A stretch of DNA of 64,000 bases from Candidatus Enterocloster excrementipullorum. Lineage in GTDB: Bacteria; Bacillota; Clostridia; Lachnospirales; Lachnospiraceae. The position numbers and the translations under genes are program-made. Where the stretch lies: the NCBI GenBank assembly GCA_019119575.1, contig DWWT01000002.1, positions 62,001 through 126,000 of the forward strand, read 5' to 3'. Shown here piece after piece: positions 19,123 to 28,450 of the stretch. Positions within the stretch are counted from its first letter, which is position 1. Every line of letters begins with the position of its first letter. The notes under the pieces were generated by a model. It worked only from the letters and a program-made list of their open reading frames with translations. It ran no database searches and was not told the origin of the DNA.

Positions 19123-19192
19123 CTCTTCTCTCCTTTCCCGCCGGATCCGGCCGCAGCAATCCTGCGGATCGGCCCGGCAGGCCAAACAAACA

Positions 19193-19280
19193 GAGGCAGG
19201 ACTCCCTGCAAAGCCCTGCCTCCCATTCCCTCGCATAACCGGCAATAGCCGTCCGAGTACAGTCCCTCTTCTTTGAGGGA
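19193..19280 (-). promoter_or_regulatory. glnA leader: hexaloop hairpin plus intrinsic terminator
   Basis: On the minus strand TCCCTC-AAAGAA-GAGGGA (19263-19280) forms a 6-bp stem with a six-base loop having A at position 1 and G at position 4, as in ANTAR target hairpins. About 40 nt further on, GAGGCAGG (19215-19222) pairs with CCTGCCTC (19193-19200) and is followed by TGTTTGTTT, an intrinsic terminator before the glnA ATG. A second A1/G4 hexaloop is not obvious. Confidence 0.68.
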
Positions 19281-19313
19281 ACGCTCACAGGACGGCGCGG
19301 CCATTACTAGAAA

Positions 19314-19342
19314 AATATAACAGTTAGGTGGACATTTGTCAA
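19314..19342 (-). promoter_or_regulatory. glnA promoter
   Basis: On the minus strand TTGACA (19337-19342) and TATATT (19314-19319) are separated by 17 bp, upstream of the attenuator-like leader. It is a strong vegetative promoter. Confidence 0.85.
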
Positions 19343-19397
19343 CATAAAAGTTGCCCTCTGACACACGGCACGTGAAAGATATCTGCGGCCGCGCAGC

Positions 19398-20258
19398 CTA
19401 CTCCAGAGCCCGAAGCTGTTCGGAAAAGCTGCTCCCCAAGTGAACGCTTCCCACATATCCCACATCTCCCGTCATGCGGAGGACTCCGTCTTCTCCGATT
19501 TCCACCTCCAGGGTTCCTCCAGGCATCTGCACAATCACCTTGGGATCCGTAAGGCCCAGCCGGAAAGCCGCGGCGGCTGCCGCACAGCAGCCGCTCCCCG
19601 AGGCCAGGGTATACCCCGCGCCCCGCTCATAAACCTCTGTCTGGATATGGGTACGGTCCAGCACCTTGATGATCTGGGTATTGATCTTCTCGGGAAACTG
19701 CCTGGCGCATTCGGAATATTTTCCAATGCGGCAGACCAGATCCTTTGATATCTCATCCAGCAGGATGACGCAGTGGGGATTGCCCACGGTCACACAGGTC
19801 ACCGGATAGGGAATGCGCCCGAAAACCATTGTCTCATTGATAATCTCCCGCCTCGGGCCTGTCACAGGGACTTCGTCGCTCCAGAAGGACGCTTTTCCCA
19901 TGGATGCCTTCAGCCTGGTTCCCTCCTCGTTCAGATAGTGGACGGATACCTGCTCCCCCTGGCAGTCAATGACAAAATCTTTTTTCTGCACATATCCCGC
20001 ATCCTTCAGATACTTGGCGAAAATCCGCACCCCATTTCCGCTGCGCTCCGTCCGGCTTCCGTCCGGATTCCACACAGTCATGGATATCCCTTCCCCTGAG
20101 AGCAGAGGGCCTTCCAGAATCCCATCAGCCCCTACTCCGAAATTGCGGTTGCACAAAAGCTGCACCCTCCTGGGATTCAGCTCTAATTTATTCTTATTCG
20201 GGTCATAGACCAGATAGTCATTTCCAAGGCCATGATATTTTTCCGCCGTAAGCTTCAT
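19398..20258 (-). CDS. DapF-like protein with both catalytic cysteines replaced by serine
   Basis: A 286-residue protein with the full diaminopimelate-epimerase fold: KYHGLGNDYLVYDP at the start, NPDGS near 64-68, GNPHCV near 160 and ERGAGYTLASGSG near 211-223. The two acid/base cysteines are Ser73 (TERSGNGVR, codon AGC) and Ser220 (LASGSG, codon TCG). Two cysteines follow at 224-225. Substrate-shape residues are kept, so it may bind DAP or a relative but use different chemistry. AGGAGG precedes the ATG at 20258. It lies upstream of glnA and is a paralogue, not a copy, of the DapF at 16352. Confidence 0.88.
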   Translation of the reverse strand: MKLTAEKYHGLGNDYLVYDPNKNKLELNPRRVQLLCNRNFGVGADGILEGPLLSGEGISMTVWNPDGSRTERSGNGVRIFAKYLKDAGYVQKKDFVIDCQGEQVSVHYLNEEGTRLKASMGKASFWSDEVPVTGPRREIINETMVFGRIPYPVTCVTVGNPHCVILLDEISKDLVCRIGKYSECARQFPEKINTQIIKVLDRTHIQTEVYERGAGYTLASGSGCCAAAAAAFRLGLTDPKVIVQMPGGTLEVEIGEDGVLRMTGDVGYVGSVHLGSSFSEQLRALE

Positions 20259-20432
20259 ATGAGAAATCCTCCTCTCCTGCCAAATTATTGTTTTTATCAT
20301 TTTACCAGTCATTTTATGATAAAAATATACGTATTCTGCTGTTTTATATAGCATTTTATGCTATTATATCATTAAATGCACCCATCACTGCCCCACACAT
20401 GCGCATTTGCCGCAAAGAAAGGATGACAAGGT

Positions 20433-21266
20433 ATGCCGCTATACGGAAACGGCCCGCAGGATTTTCAAAAAAGGGGATTTCTCGATGAAGAATTCCGCCT
20501 GTTCCACGTGAGGGATCAGGCGGAGAAAATGTACGACTTTCATTACCACGACTTCCTGAAGATCATGGTTCTGCTGGAAGGAAATGTAAACTATGTGATT
20601 GAGGGACGTTCTTACCGCCTGGCTCCCTTTGACATTGTTCTGGTGGATCGGGGCGCCATCCATCGCCCGGAGGTAGACCCCTCCCTCCCCTATGACCGGC
20701 TGATCCTCTATCTCTCACCCGGTTTTCTGGGGGAACTGTCTTCCTGCTTTGAGCAGGCCGCCTACCGCCATTCAAATGTCCTGCGCCTTACCCGTCAGGA
20801 ACGCCAGCCCCTCTTGGATCTCCTCATGCGCCTGGAAAAATCTCTTGCGCATACGGAAGACTTTGCGGCCCCCCTTTACTGCCGGCTCCTGTGCCTGGAA
20901 TTTATGATTCTGCTGAACCGGATATGCCTAAAGTCCGCCTCCCAGTATCTGACAGAGAGCACGATGGACTTCCGGGTGGCCGGGCTGATCTCCCATATCA
21001 ACGGGCATCTGGCCGATGACCTCTCCATTCCCTCCCTGGCCGCATGCTGCTGTATGAGCCCTTATCACATGATGCGCCTGTTTAAGAAGGAGACGGGCTA
21101 CACCATCGGAAATTATATCTGCGAAAAGCGGCTCCTAAAAGCAAGGGAGCTTTTGGAGGCCGGGGCCTCCGCCACGCAGGCCTGCTTTCAGAGTGGCTTT
21201 AACAGCTACTCCTCTTTCCTGCGCGCGTACAAAAAACAATTCCGCGGCCTGCCCCGGAGGGGATGA
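20433..21266 (+). CDS. AraC-family transcriptional regulator with cupin sensor
   Basis: A 277-residue protein with an N-terminal cupin-like effector domain (FHYHDFLKIMVLLEGNVNYVIEGRSYRLAPFDIVLVDRGAIHRPEV) and a C-terminal pair of HTH motifs (SIPSLAACCCMSPYHMMRLFKKETGYTIGNYI; ASATQACFQSGFNSYSSFLRAYKKQF). It is a single gene ending at a strong terminator, so its target operon and sugar or metabolite ligand cannot be inferred from context. AAAGGATG precedes the ATG. Confidence 0.92.
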   Translation: MPLYGNGPQDFQKRGFLDEEFRLFHVRDQAEKMYDFHYHDFLKIMVLLEGNVNYVIEGRSYRLAPFDIVLVDRGAIHRPEVDPSLPYDRLILYLSPGFLGELSSCFEQAAYRHSNVLRLTRQERQPLLDLLMRLEKSLAHTEDFAAPLYCRLLCLEFMILLNRICLKSASQYLTESTMDFRVAGLISHINGHLADDLSIPSLAACCCMSPYHMMRLFKKETGYTIGNYICEKRLLKARELLEAGASATQACFQSGFNSYSSFLRAYKKQFRGLPRRG

Positions 21267-21287
21267 ATTTTCGGACATGCCTTGACG

Positions 21288-21326
21288 CAGACAGCAGGGA
21301 GGAATCTCCTTCCTCCCTGCTGTCTG
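21288..21326. terminator. Terminator between AraC gene and ftsH
   Basis: A perfect 16-bp inverted repeat, CAGACAGCAGGGAGGA (21288-21303) with TCCTCCCTGCTGTCTG (21311-21326), lies between convergent genes. Its outer arm continues as CTGAACTGC, part of the dispersed CAGTTCAGACGGCGGG family. Confidence 0.8.
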
Positions 21327-21342
21327 AACTGCTTCCGTTATT

Positions 21343-23397
21343 CTACTGCGGATCCCGGCCATCCTCTCCGGCCTGAATCCATCCGCCTTCTTCATCCGTA
21401 ACACTGCCGCTCTGCGGAAGGCTCTTCTCTTCCGTCTCAATTCCATGCGCCGGAGCGCTCTGCTCTTTGGCCCCGTCCCCGGAAGGCGTCTCGTCCTTCT
21501 TAAAATGCTCCGTATCCGGGATTCCCGCCGGCTCCTCTTTCTTTGGCTCCGGCTCCGGAAGTCCCTTCACCCGGCGGAAGATCTCCATGAACTCCTTGCC
21601 GGTGATGGTCTCCTTCTCAATCAGGAAGGCCGCGATCTGATCCATGGCATCCCGGTTCTCGCGAAGAAGGTTCTTCGCTTCCTCATACGCCTCCTTGAGA
21701 ATCCGCATAACCTCCTGGTCAATCTCCGCCGCCGTGGCATCCCCGCAGTTGAGCACGGTCCGCCCGGTCAGATACTGATTTTCCTGGGAAGCCAGCCCCA
21801 TAAGGCCGAACTTCTCTGACATGCCGTACTGGGTCACCATAGCTCTGGCAAGGTTGGTCGCCTGCTGGATATCATTGGCCGCTCCGGTGGTCACGTTACC
21901 GAACACGATCTCCTCAGCTGCCCGGCCGCCCATGAGCTCCACCAGCCTGGCCTCCAGTTCCTTCTGGGTATTTAAGTATTTCTCTTCCTCGGGCACATTC
22001 ATCACATAGCCGAGGGCGCCCATGGTTCTGGGCACAATGGTGATCTTCTGCACCGGCTCGGAGTGCTTCTGGAGAGCGCTGACCAGAGCATGTCCCACCT
22101 CATGGTAGGATACGATCCGCCGCTCTTCCTTACTCATAATCCGGTCCTTCTTCTCCTTACCTACAAGAACCACCTCAACAGCCTCAAACAGATCCTTCTG
22201 GGACACGGCGCTGCGGCCGTGCTTCACCGCGTTGATGGCGGCCTCGTTCATCATATTGGCCAGATCCGCGCCCACAGCGCCGGAAGTAGCCAGGGCAATC
22301 TCCTTAAAGTCCACGGTCTCGTCCAGGAGCACATCCTTGGAGTGTACCTTCAGAATATTAATCCGGCCGTTGAGATCCGGCTTATCCACAATCACCCGAC
22401 GGTCAAACCGTCCCGGACGCAGAAGGGCCGGGTCCAGGATCTCCGGCCGGTTGGTGGCTCCCAGCACCAGAAGCCCTTTGGTGGAATCAAATCCGTCCAT
22501 CTCGCTGAGGAGCTGATTGAGCGTCTGCTCCCGCTCATCGTTTCCGCCCAGGCGGCTGTCACGGCTGCGGCCGATGGCATCGATCTCATCGATGAAGATA
22601 ATGCAGGGGGCATTCTCCGTTGCATTCTTAAACAGGTCGCGGACGCGGGATGCGCCCACACCCACGAACATCTCCACAAAATCCGAACCTGACAGGGAAT
22701 AGAACGGCACATGGGCCTCCCCCGCCACAGCCTTGGCCAGAAGCGTCTTTCCCGTTCCGGGAGGGCCCACCAGAAGGGCGCCCTTGGGAAGTTTTGCGCC
22801 GATCTTTGTATATTTCCCCGGATTGTGGAGGAAATCCACAATCTCCGTCAAAGACTCCTTGGCTTCGTCCTCACCGGCCACATCCTTAAAGGTCACGCCG
22901 GTCTCCTTCTGAACGTACATCTTGGCATTGCTCTTTCCCACGCCCATGATGCCGCCTCCGCCCATGCGCTTCATGGTGAAATTCATCAGGAAAATGAGGA
23001 ACAGGAAGGGAAGCGCGTAATTGAGCACCGCCAGCAGAACAGCGTTGGGATTGCTCATCTCCCGGACTGTAACCACATCATTTTCCAAAATGCGGTCCAC
23101 AAACTGATAGTCCCCCTCCAGACGCACCACATAATACTCAATCTGCTGGGAATAGTTGGGGTCTCCTTCCTTGGGCTGTACGGAAATCTCGGAATTTCCC
23201 ACGCTGATGGATTCCACCTTCCCGTCATCAATCATCTTCACAAATTCATTATACGATAATTCCTGACGCCGCCTGGCATTCACTGTGGAATTCATCCATC
23301 CCACCACGAGGAATGTCAGGATCGCCGCTACAATCAGCATCCCTATGGTCTGCCAATTGCCTTTCATGCCTGGATCTTGTCTGTTTTTGTTGTCCAT
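21343..23397 (-). CDS. ftsH: ATP-dependent zinc metalloprotease FtsH
   Basis: A 684-residue membrane AAA+ protease that degrades membrane and regulatory proteins. It has a transmembrane helix near residues 17-35, a short extracytoplasmic domain, a second helix near 121-140, Walker A GPPGTGKT at 211-218, Walker [13 protein letters not shown], the SRH region [21 protein letters not shown], and the zinc site HEVGH. The C-terminal 70 residues are Glu/Ser-rich and poorly conserved. The start at 23397 has GGGAGA upstream; the longer reading from 23493 lies within the promoter. Confidence 0.96.
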   Translation of the reverse strand: MDNKNRQDPGMKGNWQTIGMLIVAAILTFLVVGWMNSTVNARRRQELSYNEFVKMIDDGKVESISVGNSEISVQPKEGDPNYSQQIEYYVVRLEGDYQFVDRILENDVVTVREMSNPNAVLLAVLNYALPFLFLIFLMNFTMKRMGGGGIMGVGKSNAKMYVQKETGVTFKDVAGEDEAKESLTEIVDFLHNPGKYTKIGAKLPKGALLVGPPGTGKTLLAKAVAGEAHVPFYSLSGSDFVEMFVGVGASRVRDLFKNATENAPCIIFIDEIDAIGRSRDSRLGGNDEREQTLNQLLSEMDGFDSTKGLLVLGATNRPEILDPALLRPGRFDRRVIVDKPDLNGRINILKVHSKDVLLDETVDFKEIALATSGAVGADLANMMNEAAINAVKHGRSAVSQKDLFEAVEVVLVGKEKKDRIMSKEERRIVSYHEVGHALVSALQKHSEPVQKITIVPRTMGALGYVMNVPEEEKYLNTQKELEARLVELMGGRAAEEIVFGNVTTGAANDIQQATNLARAMVTQYGMSEKFGLMGLASQENQYLTGRTVLNCGDATAAEIDQEVMRILKEAYEEAKNLLRENRDAMDQIAAFLIEKETITGKEFMEIFRRVKGLPEPEPKKEEPAGIPDTEHFKKDETPSGDGAKEQSAPAHGIETEEKSLPQSGSVTDEEGGWIQAGEDGRDPQ

Positions 23398-23464
23398 ATT
23401 GTGCAAATTCTCCCTCTGTGCAGGCCCTGTGGCGCCTGTTTGGCGTCTAATCCCGCACGCTACC

Positions 23465-23493
23465 ATTATAGAGTCAGTCTTCCCATAAATCAA
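23465..23493 (-). promoter_or_regulatory. ftsH promoter
   Basis: On the minus strand TTGATT (23488-23493) and TATAAT (23465-23470) have a 17-bp spacer, 68 nt upstream of the chosen ftsH ATG. Confidence 0.82.
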
Positions 23494-23558
23494 GAAAAAG
23501 AGTTGTTATTTTTCTAAAAACTTTCGAAAAATCCCTAGATTTATTTGGGCAGCAGATG

Positions 23559-23643
23559 TATAATGTATCAGTTATTTTGTGGCAGTTCAGACGGCGGGCA
23601 GCTTCTTGCCCCTGTTTCCCCGCCGTCCGAACTGTTACGTTAT
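23559..23643 (+). promoter_or_regulatory. pyrG promoter -10 and leader hairpin (possible attenuator)
   Basis: TATAAT (23559-23564) is followed by a 16-bp inverted repeat with one mismatch (23583-23598 and 23619-23634) and then TTACGTTATTTTT, ahead of the pyrG ribosome binding site AAAGGAGG. This looks like a terminator in the leader. The arm is also a copy of the dispersed CAGTTCAGACGGCGGG motif, so it may be a repeat rather than a sensor. The -35 (TAGATT) is weak. Confidence 0.55.
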
Positions 23644-23676
23644 TTTTCGTCACACAACTGAAAGGAGGTTCCCATT

Positions 23677-25284
23677 ATGCCAGTCAAATACGTATTCGTT
23701 ACCGGCGGCGTTGTCTCCGGCCTTGGAAAAGGCATCACAGCCGCATCCCTGGGCCGCCTGCTGAAGGCGAGAGGCTACAAGGTAACCATGCAGAAATTTG
23801 ACCCCTACATCAACATTGACCCCGGCACCATGAATCCTGTCCAGCACGGAGAGGTATTCGTCACCGACGACGGCGCTGAGACGGACCTGGATCTGGGCCA
23901 CTATGAGCGCTTCATTGATGAAAGCTTGACGAAGAACTCCAATGTGACCACGGGAAAAGTCTACTGGAGCGTTCTCCAGAAGGAGCGCCGGGGCGACTTC
24001 GGCGGCGGCACGGTCCAGGTGATCCCCCACATCACCAACGAGATCAAGAGCCGCTTTCACCGCAATTATAATGAGGAAGAGACGGAGATCGCCATCATCG
24101 AGGTCGGCGGCACGGTAGGCGACATCGAAAGCCAGCCCTTCCTGGAGGCCATCCGTCAATTTCAGCACGATGTAGGCCCGGGAAATACCTGCATTATCCA
24201 TGTAACCCTCATTCCCTATCTGAAAGCTTCCGGTGAACTCAAGACCAAGCCCACCCAGGCCAGTGTAAAGGATCTGCAGGGCATGGGAATCCAGCCGGAC
24301 ATCCTGGTCTGCCGCTCCGAGCAGCCCCTCAATAAGGCAATCAAGGACAAAATCGCCCTTTTCTGCAACGTTCCCCCCAATCATGTACTGCAGAACCTGG
24401 ACGTGGAGGTGCTCTATGAGGTTCCCCTGGTGATGGAGGAGGAGCAGCTGGCCCAGGTGGCCTGCGAATGCCTGCGCCTTCCCTGCCCCGAGCCGGATCT
24501 CGCGGACTGGCAGGCCATGATCGACGCCTGGAAGCATCCCCGGACAGAAGTCACCGTTGCCCTTGTGGGCAAATATATCCAGCTCCATGACGCTTACATT
24601 TCCGTGGTGGAGGCGCTGAAGCATGCCGGAGTGGCCCATCGCGCCCGGGTTCACATCAAATGGGTGGATTCCGAGACAGTGACCCGGGAAAACGCACCTG
24701 AAATTCTCTCCGGCGTATCCGGCATCCTGGTGCCCGGCGGCTTCGGAGACAGGGGCATCGACGGAAAGATTTACGCCATTCAGTATGCGCGTGAAAATGG
24801 CATCCCATTCCTTGGCCTGTGCCTTGGCATGCAGCTTGCCATCGTGGAATTTGCCCGGGATGTAATCGGCTGGGAGGACGCCCACAGCGTGGAGCTGAAT
24901 CCCGCCACCACCCATCCGGTGATCCACCTGATGCCGGAGCAGGACGGGATCGAGGACATCGGCGGCACCCTGCGCCTGGGTTCTTATCCCTGTGTCCTGG
25001 ACAAGTCCTCCAAGGCTTTTGCCCTCTACGGGGAAGAGACGATCCACGAGCGGCACAGGCACCGCTACGAGGTGAACAACGACTATCGGAAAGCACTGAC
25101 AGACCACGGCATGCTGCTGGCCGGTCTCTCCCCGGACAACCGGATTGTGGAGATGATCGAGCTGCCAGAGCATCCCTGGTTTGTGGCCACCCAGGCCCAC
25201 CCGGAGTTAAAATCCCGGCCTAACCGGCCGCACCCGCTGTTTAGAGGATTTGTGGAGGCTGCGTTGAACATGCGGAACCGATGA
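23677..25284 (+). CDS. pyrG: CTP synthase
   Basis: A 535-residue enzyme that aminates UTP to CTP. The N-terminal synthetase domain begins [26 protein letters not shown], with the [13 protein letters not shown] and [15 protein letters not shown] motifs. The C-terminal glutaminase has the oxyanion loop GGFGDRG, nucleophile Cys in [11 protein letters not shown] near residue 383, and the catalytic HPE in [10 protein letters not shown] near residue 508. AAAGGAGG precedes the ATG. Confidence 0.97.
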   Translation: MPVKYVFVTGGVVSGLGKGITAASLGRLLKARGYKVTMQKFDPYINIDPGTMNPVQHGEVFVTDDGAETDLDLGHYERFIDESLTKNSNVTTGKVYWSVLQKERRGDFGGGTVQVIPHITNEIKSRFHRNYNEEETEIAIIEVGGTVGDIESQPFLEAIRQFQHDVGPGNTCIIHVTLIPYLKASGELKTKPTQASVKDLQGMGIQPDILVCRSEQPLNKAIKDKIALFCNVPPNHVLQNLDVEVLYEVPLVMEEEQLAQVACECLRLPCPEPDLADWQAMIDAWKHPRTEVTVALVGKYIQLHDAYISVVEALKHAGVAHRARVHIKWVDSETVTRENAPEILSGVSGILVPGGFGDRGIDGKIYAIQYARENGIPFLGLCLGMQLAIVEFARDVIGWEDAHSVELNPATTHPVIHLMPEQDGIEDIGGTLRLGSYPCVLDKSSKAFALYGEETIHERHRHRYEVNNDYRKALTDHGMLLAGLSPDNRIVEMIELPEHPWFVATQAHPELKSRPNRPHPLFRGFVEAALNMRNR

Positions 25285-25379
25285 TATTTTCCAGTATGGC
25301 TGGCTGCGCGCTGCGGATACTATCCATGTAAAGCCCCGTCCATCCGACGGGAATACAGGTTCATGGAATGGAGGTTTAT

Positions 25380-25610
25380 ATGGAAGAATCCGCAGATGCC
25401 CGCAGAAACAAGAAAATATCCGCCGGCCAGCAGGGAGCGGGCCCTGACAGCGGCAACGAGAAGGATCCCTGGGACATTGACATCCAGGCCTGCTCGGCCA
25501 CGGACTGTACCGGCCTGATCCCCTCCCTGCCCCAGTCGGAGGCAGAGCTCCACCACTATGAGGATCTCTACCGTTTTACAGCCAGGGCTGCGGCGGAAAA
25601 GAAACGCTGA
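25380..25610 (+). CDS. Small hypothetical protein (76 aa)
   Basis: I do not recognise a named family. The first 30 residues are polar and variable-looking. The C-terminal half, DIQACSATDCTGLIPSLPQSEAELHHYEDLYRF, looks constrained: a CxxxDC pair, then a proline-rich turn and an aromatic helix. The start at 25380 is chosen because the ATG at 25368 is itself part of the ATGGAGG ribosome binding site. It follows pyrG by about 95 nt and ends at a strong terminator, so it may be co-transcribed with pyrG. Confidence 0.62.
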   Translation: MEESADARRNKKISAGQQGAGPDSGNEKDPWDIDIQACSATDCTGLIPSLPQSEAELHHYEDLYRFTARAAAEKKR

Positions 25611-25620
25611 CAGACATGCA

Positions 25621-25673
25621 AAAAACAGACCCGGATCCGGAAGGTTTCCCCTCCGTCCGGGTCTGTTTCTGTC
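25621..25673. terminator. Terminator between small ORF and amino-acid ABC genes
   Basis: ACAGACCCGGA (25625-25635) pairs with TCCGGGTCTGT (25656-25666) and is followed by TTCTGTC; an A-run lies on the other side. It is shared by convergent genes. Confidence 0.82.
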
Positions 25674-25688
25674 TGGCCGGTTCCCGCA

Positions 25689-26435
25689 TTATCCATGCAT
25701 AAACCGGCTGAGAAATTCCTTTGTCTGGCTCTTCTGCGGGTTTCCAAAGATCTGCGAGGGTTCCCCCTCCTCCACGATCACGCCGCCCGCCATAAATGCC
25801 ACGTGGCTGGACACATCCCTGGCAAACGCCATCTCATGGGTCACAATAATCATTGTAAGCCCCTCTCCTGCCAGCTTGCGCATAACCTCCAGCACCTCCC
25901 CCACCATCTGGGGATCCAGGGCTGAGGTGGGCTCGTCAAAGAGAAGAACCTCCGGCTCCATAGCCAGGGCCCGGGCAATGGCCACGCGCTGCTTCTGGCC
26001 GCCGGAGAGCTGCCGGGGCTTGGCGTTGATGTAGGGAGCCATGCCCACCTTTTCCAGGTAGTACATGGCATTCTTCTTGGCTTCCTCCTTGTCCTTTTTA
26101 AGAACCTTGGTCTGGCCGATGATGCAGTTTTCCAGCACCGTCATATTATTAAACAGGTTGAAGCTCTGAAACACCATGCCCACCTTGGAGCGGTACTGGG
26201 GAGCATTTACCTTTCTCCCCGCGATATTCTCCCCGTGGTACAGAATCTCTCCGGTGGTGGGCGTCTCCAGAAGATTCAGGCACCGCAGAAGAGTGGACTT
26301 TCCGGATCCGGATGCCCCGATGATGCAGGTCACGTCCCCGCTGTCCACCTGGAAATCAATATCCTTTAACACCGGATTGGTGCCGAAGGTCTTGCTCAAA
26401 TGGCGGATCTGTAAAATAGTCTCTCCCTTCATCAT
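25689..26435 (-). CDS. Polar amino-acid ABC transporter, ATP-binding protein
   Basis: A 248-residue ATPase of the GlnQ/HisP type. It has Walker [16 protein letters not shown] near residue 36, signature [15 protein letters not shown] near 143, Walker [14 protein letters not shown] near 165, and the H-loop THEMAFA. Its ATG overlaps the permease stop by 4 bp (ATGA), indicating coupled translation. It powers uptake through the adjacent permease and lipoprotein. Confidence 0.95.
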   Translation of the reverse strand: MMKGETILQIRHLSKTFGTNPVLKDIDFQVDSGDVTCIIGASGSGKSTLLRCLNLLETPTTGEILYHGENIAGRKVNAPQYRSKVGMVFQSFNLFNNMTVLENCIIGQTKVLKKDKEEAKKNAMYYLEKVGMAPYINAKPRQLSGGQKQRVAIARALAMEPEVLLFDEPTSALDPQMVGEVLEVMRKLAGEGLTMIIVTHEMAFARDVSSHVAFMAGGVIVEEGEPSQIFGNPQKSQTKEFLSRFMHG

Positions 26436-27229
26436 GCATCCTCCTTCTTTCCCTTGGGATCCGGATAGCGGGTCATGCCGCTGGTATGAGCCAGGGTATC
26501 CGTGGTGGCCAGGTCAAAGTTCTCCTCCCCGTCCATGCGCTTTTCCCACCAGCGCAGGATCCGGGAGCAGGTAAATGTCATGATAAAATACATGATCATG
26601 GTGATTGTATAGGTTTCAAAGTTCATATACAGAGCCCCGGCTGCCGCCTTGGTCTTGTAGAGCAGCTCCGCCACGCCGATCACGGAGAGAACGCAGCTGT
26701 CTTTGATATTGATAATCAGATTGTTGCCGATCTGAGGCATGATATTGCGCAGGGCCTGCGGCAGAATTACATAGAGCATGGTCTGCACATGGGTCATGCC
26801 GATGGCCTTGGCGCCCTCGGTCTGGCCCGGATCAATGGACAGAATACCGCCCCTGACGGTCTCCGCCATATAGGCTCCTGTATTGATTGAAAGAATAAAA
26901 TATGCCGCCTGCTGGATGGTCGCATTGATTCCCAGAAGAGGCATAAGCCCGTACCAGATAAACATGGCCTGGGCCATCATGGGGGTTCCCCGGAAAAATT
27001 CCACATATGCGTTCAAAACCAGTTTGATTACCCAGAGAATCCCCCTCTTCACCGGATTGTCCCCCTTCTCAGAGGGAATCGTCTGGATAACGCCCACGGC
27101 AAAGCCGATGATGCATCCGGCCAAGGTTCCCACCAGGGCAATCTGCAGGCTGGTGCCCGCTCCCTGGAGCATGGACATTCCATACCGCTGAAAAACCATC
27201 ATCACGCGGCCGTAAAAATCTGTTGGCAT
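26432..27229 (-). CDS. Polar amino-acid ABC transporter, permease
   Basis: A 265-residue integral membrane protein of the HisM/GlnP family with about five helices. The EAA loop reads GQTEGAKAIGMTHVQTMLYVILPQALRNIMPQIGN. The N-terminal stretch MLQGAGTSLQIALVGTLAGCIIGF is typical. It forms the translocation path with the ATPase at 25689. The C-terminal 30 residues are an extra cytoplasmic tail. Confidence 0.94.
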   Translation of the reverse strand: MPTDFYGRVMMVFQRYGMSMLQGAGTSLQIALVGTLAGCIIGFAVGVIQTIPSEKGDNPVKRGILWVIKLVLNAYVEFFRGTPMMAQAMFIWYGLMPLLGINATIQQAAYFILSINTGAYMAETVRGGILSIDPGQTEGAKAIGMTHVQTMLYVILPQALRNIMPQIGNNLIINIKDSCVLSVIGVAELLYKTKAAAGALYMNFETYTITMIMYFIMTFTCSRILRWWEKRMDGEENFDLATTDTLAHTSGMTRYPDPKGKKEDA

Positions 27230-27305
27230 AGCTGCTGTGCCTCCTTTGTATTAACAGGCCCTCCCGCCTCTAGAGCCGGAGAGCCGCCGCATTTCGCTGT
27301 AAAAA

Positions 27306-28241
27306 TTAGTTTGCAAGAGGCTGTACGGAAATCGCCTCGTCCATCATCGCGGAGAAGTCCTCGGCCGTCATCTTGCTGAGCACGCTGTCGATGGCTTCCT
27401 TCAGCTCGGTGTTGCCCTTCTTCATGGCAATGCCGATGTTGATGTCCTCATCCGTCACCTGGAAGTCGTTCTCCCCGCCGCCGAACTCAAGCATCTTGAA
27501 GTTGGGATACGCCACCAGGGCGCCCTTTCCTGTCGGCTGGTCGGTAACAACCAGATCGCATTTGTCCGCGTTTAAAGACATGAGCATATCCGGAGCGCTG
27601 GCCGTAGCCGCAAGAATATTCGCATCCGGGATCTGGGGAAGGCAGGTGTCATACCAGATCGTGCTCTGCTGAGAGGTGCAGGTAGCGCCTGCCAGATCGG
27701 CCACGCTCGCGGCATTCTCATACTTGCTTCCCTCCTTCACCAGGGTAACAATGGTCGCGTAATAATAAGGCTCGGAGAAGTCCACTGCCTGAAGGCGTTC
27801 TGCGGTGATGGACTGTCCGGCAATGGAGCAGTCCGCCTGTCCCGTGGTAACCGCAGGGATCAGGGAATCCCAATCCAGGCGTACGATCTCAAGATCCCAT
27901 CCCAGTTCCTCGCAGATCTTCTTTGCCATCATCACATCGTATCCATAGGCGAACTCATTGCTGTCCGCAATGGGAACCGCCCCGTTGGAATCATCCGGCT
28001 GAGTCCAGTTGTAGGGGGCGTAGGCGCACTCCATAGCCACCCGCAGCGTTCTCTTCTCCCCTGCGGAGGCCGCTTCCTGTCCGTCTGCCTCCTGGGCCGC
28101 CTCCGTCTGCCCTTCCGCTCCGGCCGCTGCGGTCTGGGCCTGCGTCTCTGTGTCTGCGCTGCCCCCGCATCCGGATAAAAGCCCGGCGGCAAGAACGCCG
28201 GCCGCCACAAAGCCAGTCAGTTTTTTCATGCTCTTTTTCAT
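27306..28241 (-). CDS. Amino-acid-binding lipoprotein of ABC transporter
   Basis: A 311-residue class 3 solute-binding protein. The lipobox is LLSGC (Cys near residue 24), followed by an Ala/Glu/Gln-rich linker and then the binding fold (LRVAMECAYAPYNWTQ, EIVRLDWDSLIPAVTTGQADCSIAG, FSEPYYYATIVTLVK). Arg and Asp positions typical of alpha-amino-acid binding are present. ATG at 28241 has AGGAG 9 nt upstream. A gap of about 75 bp separates it from the permease, consistent with one operon. Confidence 0.93.
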   Translation of the reverse strand: MKKSMKKLTGFVAAGVLAAGLLSGCGGSADTETQAQTAAAGAEGQTEAAQEADGQEAASAGEKRTLRVAMECAYAPYNWTQPDDSNGAVPIADSNEFAYGYDVMMAKKICEELGWDLEIVRLDWDSLIPAVTTGQADCSIAGQSITAERLQAVDFSEPYYYATIVTLVKEGSKYENAASVADLAGATCTSQQSTIWYDTCLPQIPDANILAATASAPDMLMSLNADKCDLVVTDQPTGKGALVAYPNFKMLEFGGGENDFQVTDEDINIGIAMKKGNTELKEAIDSVLSKMTAEDFSAMMDEAISVQPLAN

Positions 28242-28450
28242 AATCATTCTCTCCTCTTCTTAACTGTAAATAGCTGTCAAGACCCTTATCCCCTCTGTCC
28301 GTCCAAAGATGTCCGCCGTCCGGAGATTCCGCCAAAACGCTTTAAAAAAAGCCACACCCATCCATACAGGTATACCGTCCGCACAAAGCGCGCCTGCCGC
28401 AAAGGGGCATGCGTTACGGTCACCCGGAGGGTATGACTTTCTCGTCATAT

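Noticed and set aside
17755-19248. A 497-codon open frame antisense to glnA
   Set aside because: Glutamine synthetase motifs are certain on the minus strand, and the plus-strand translation has no domain and no ribosome binding site.
20260-20432. Promoter of the DapF-like gene (TATAAT near 20364)
   Set aside because: The -10 is good but no acceptable -35 is found and the region is AT-rich, so several placements are equally likely.
23650-25200. A 516-codon open frame antisense to pyrG
   Set aside because: CTP synthase on the plus strand is certain; the reverse frame is a shadow.
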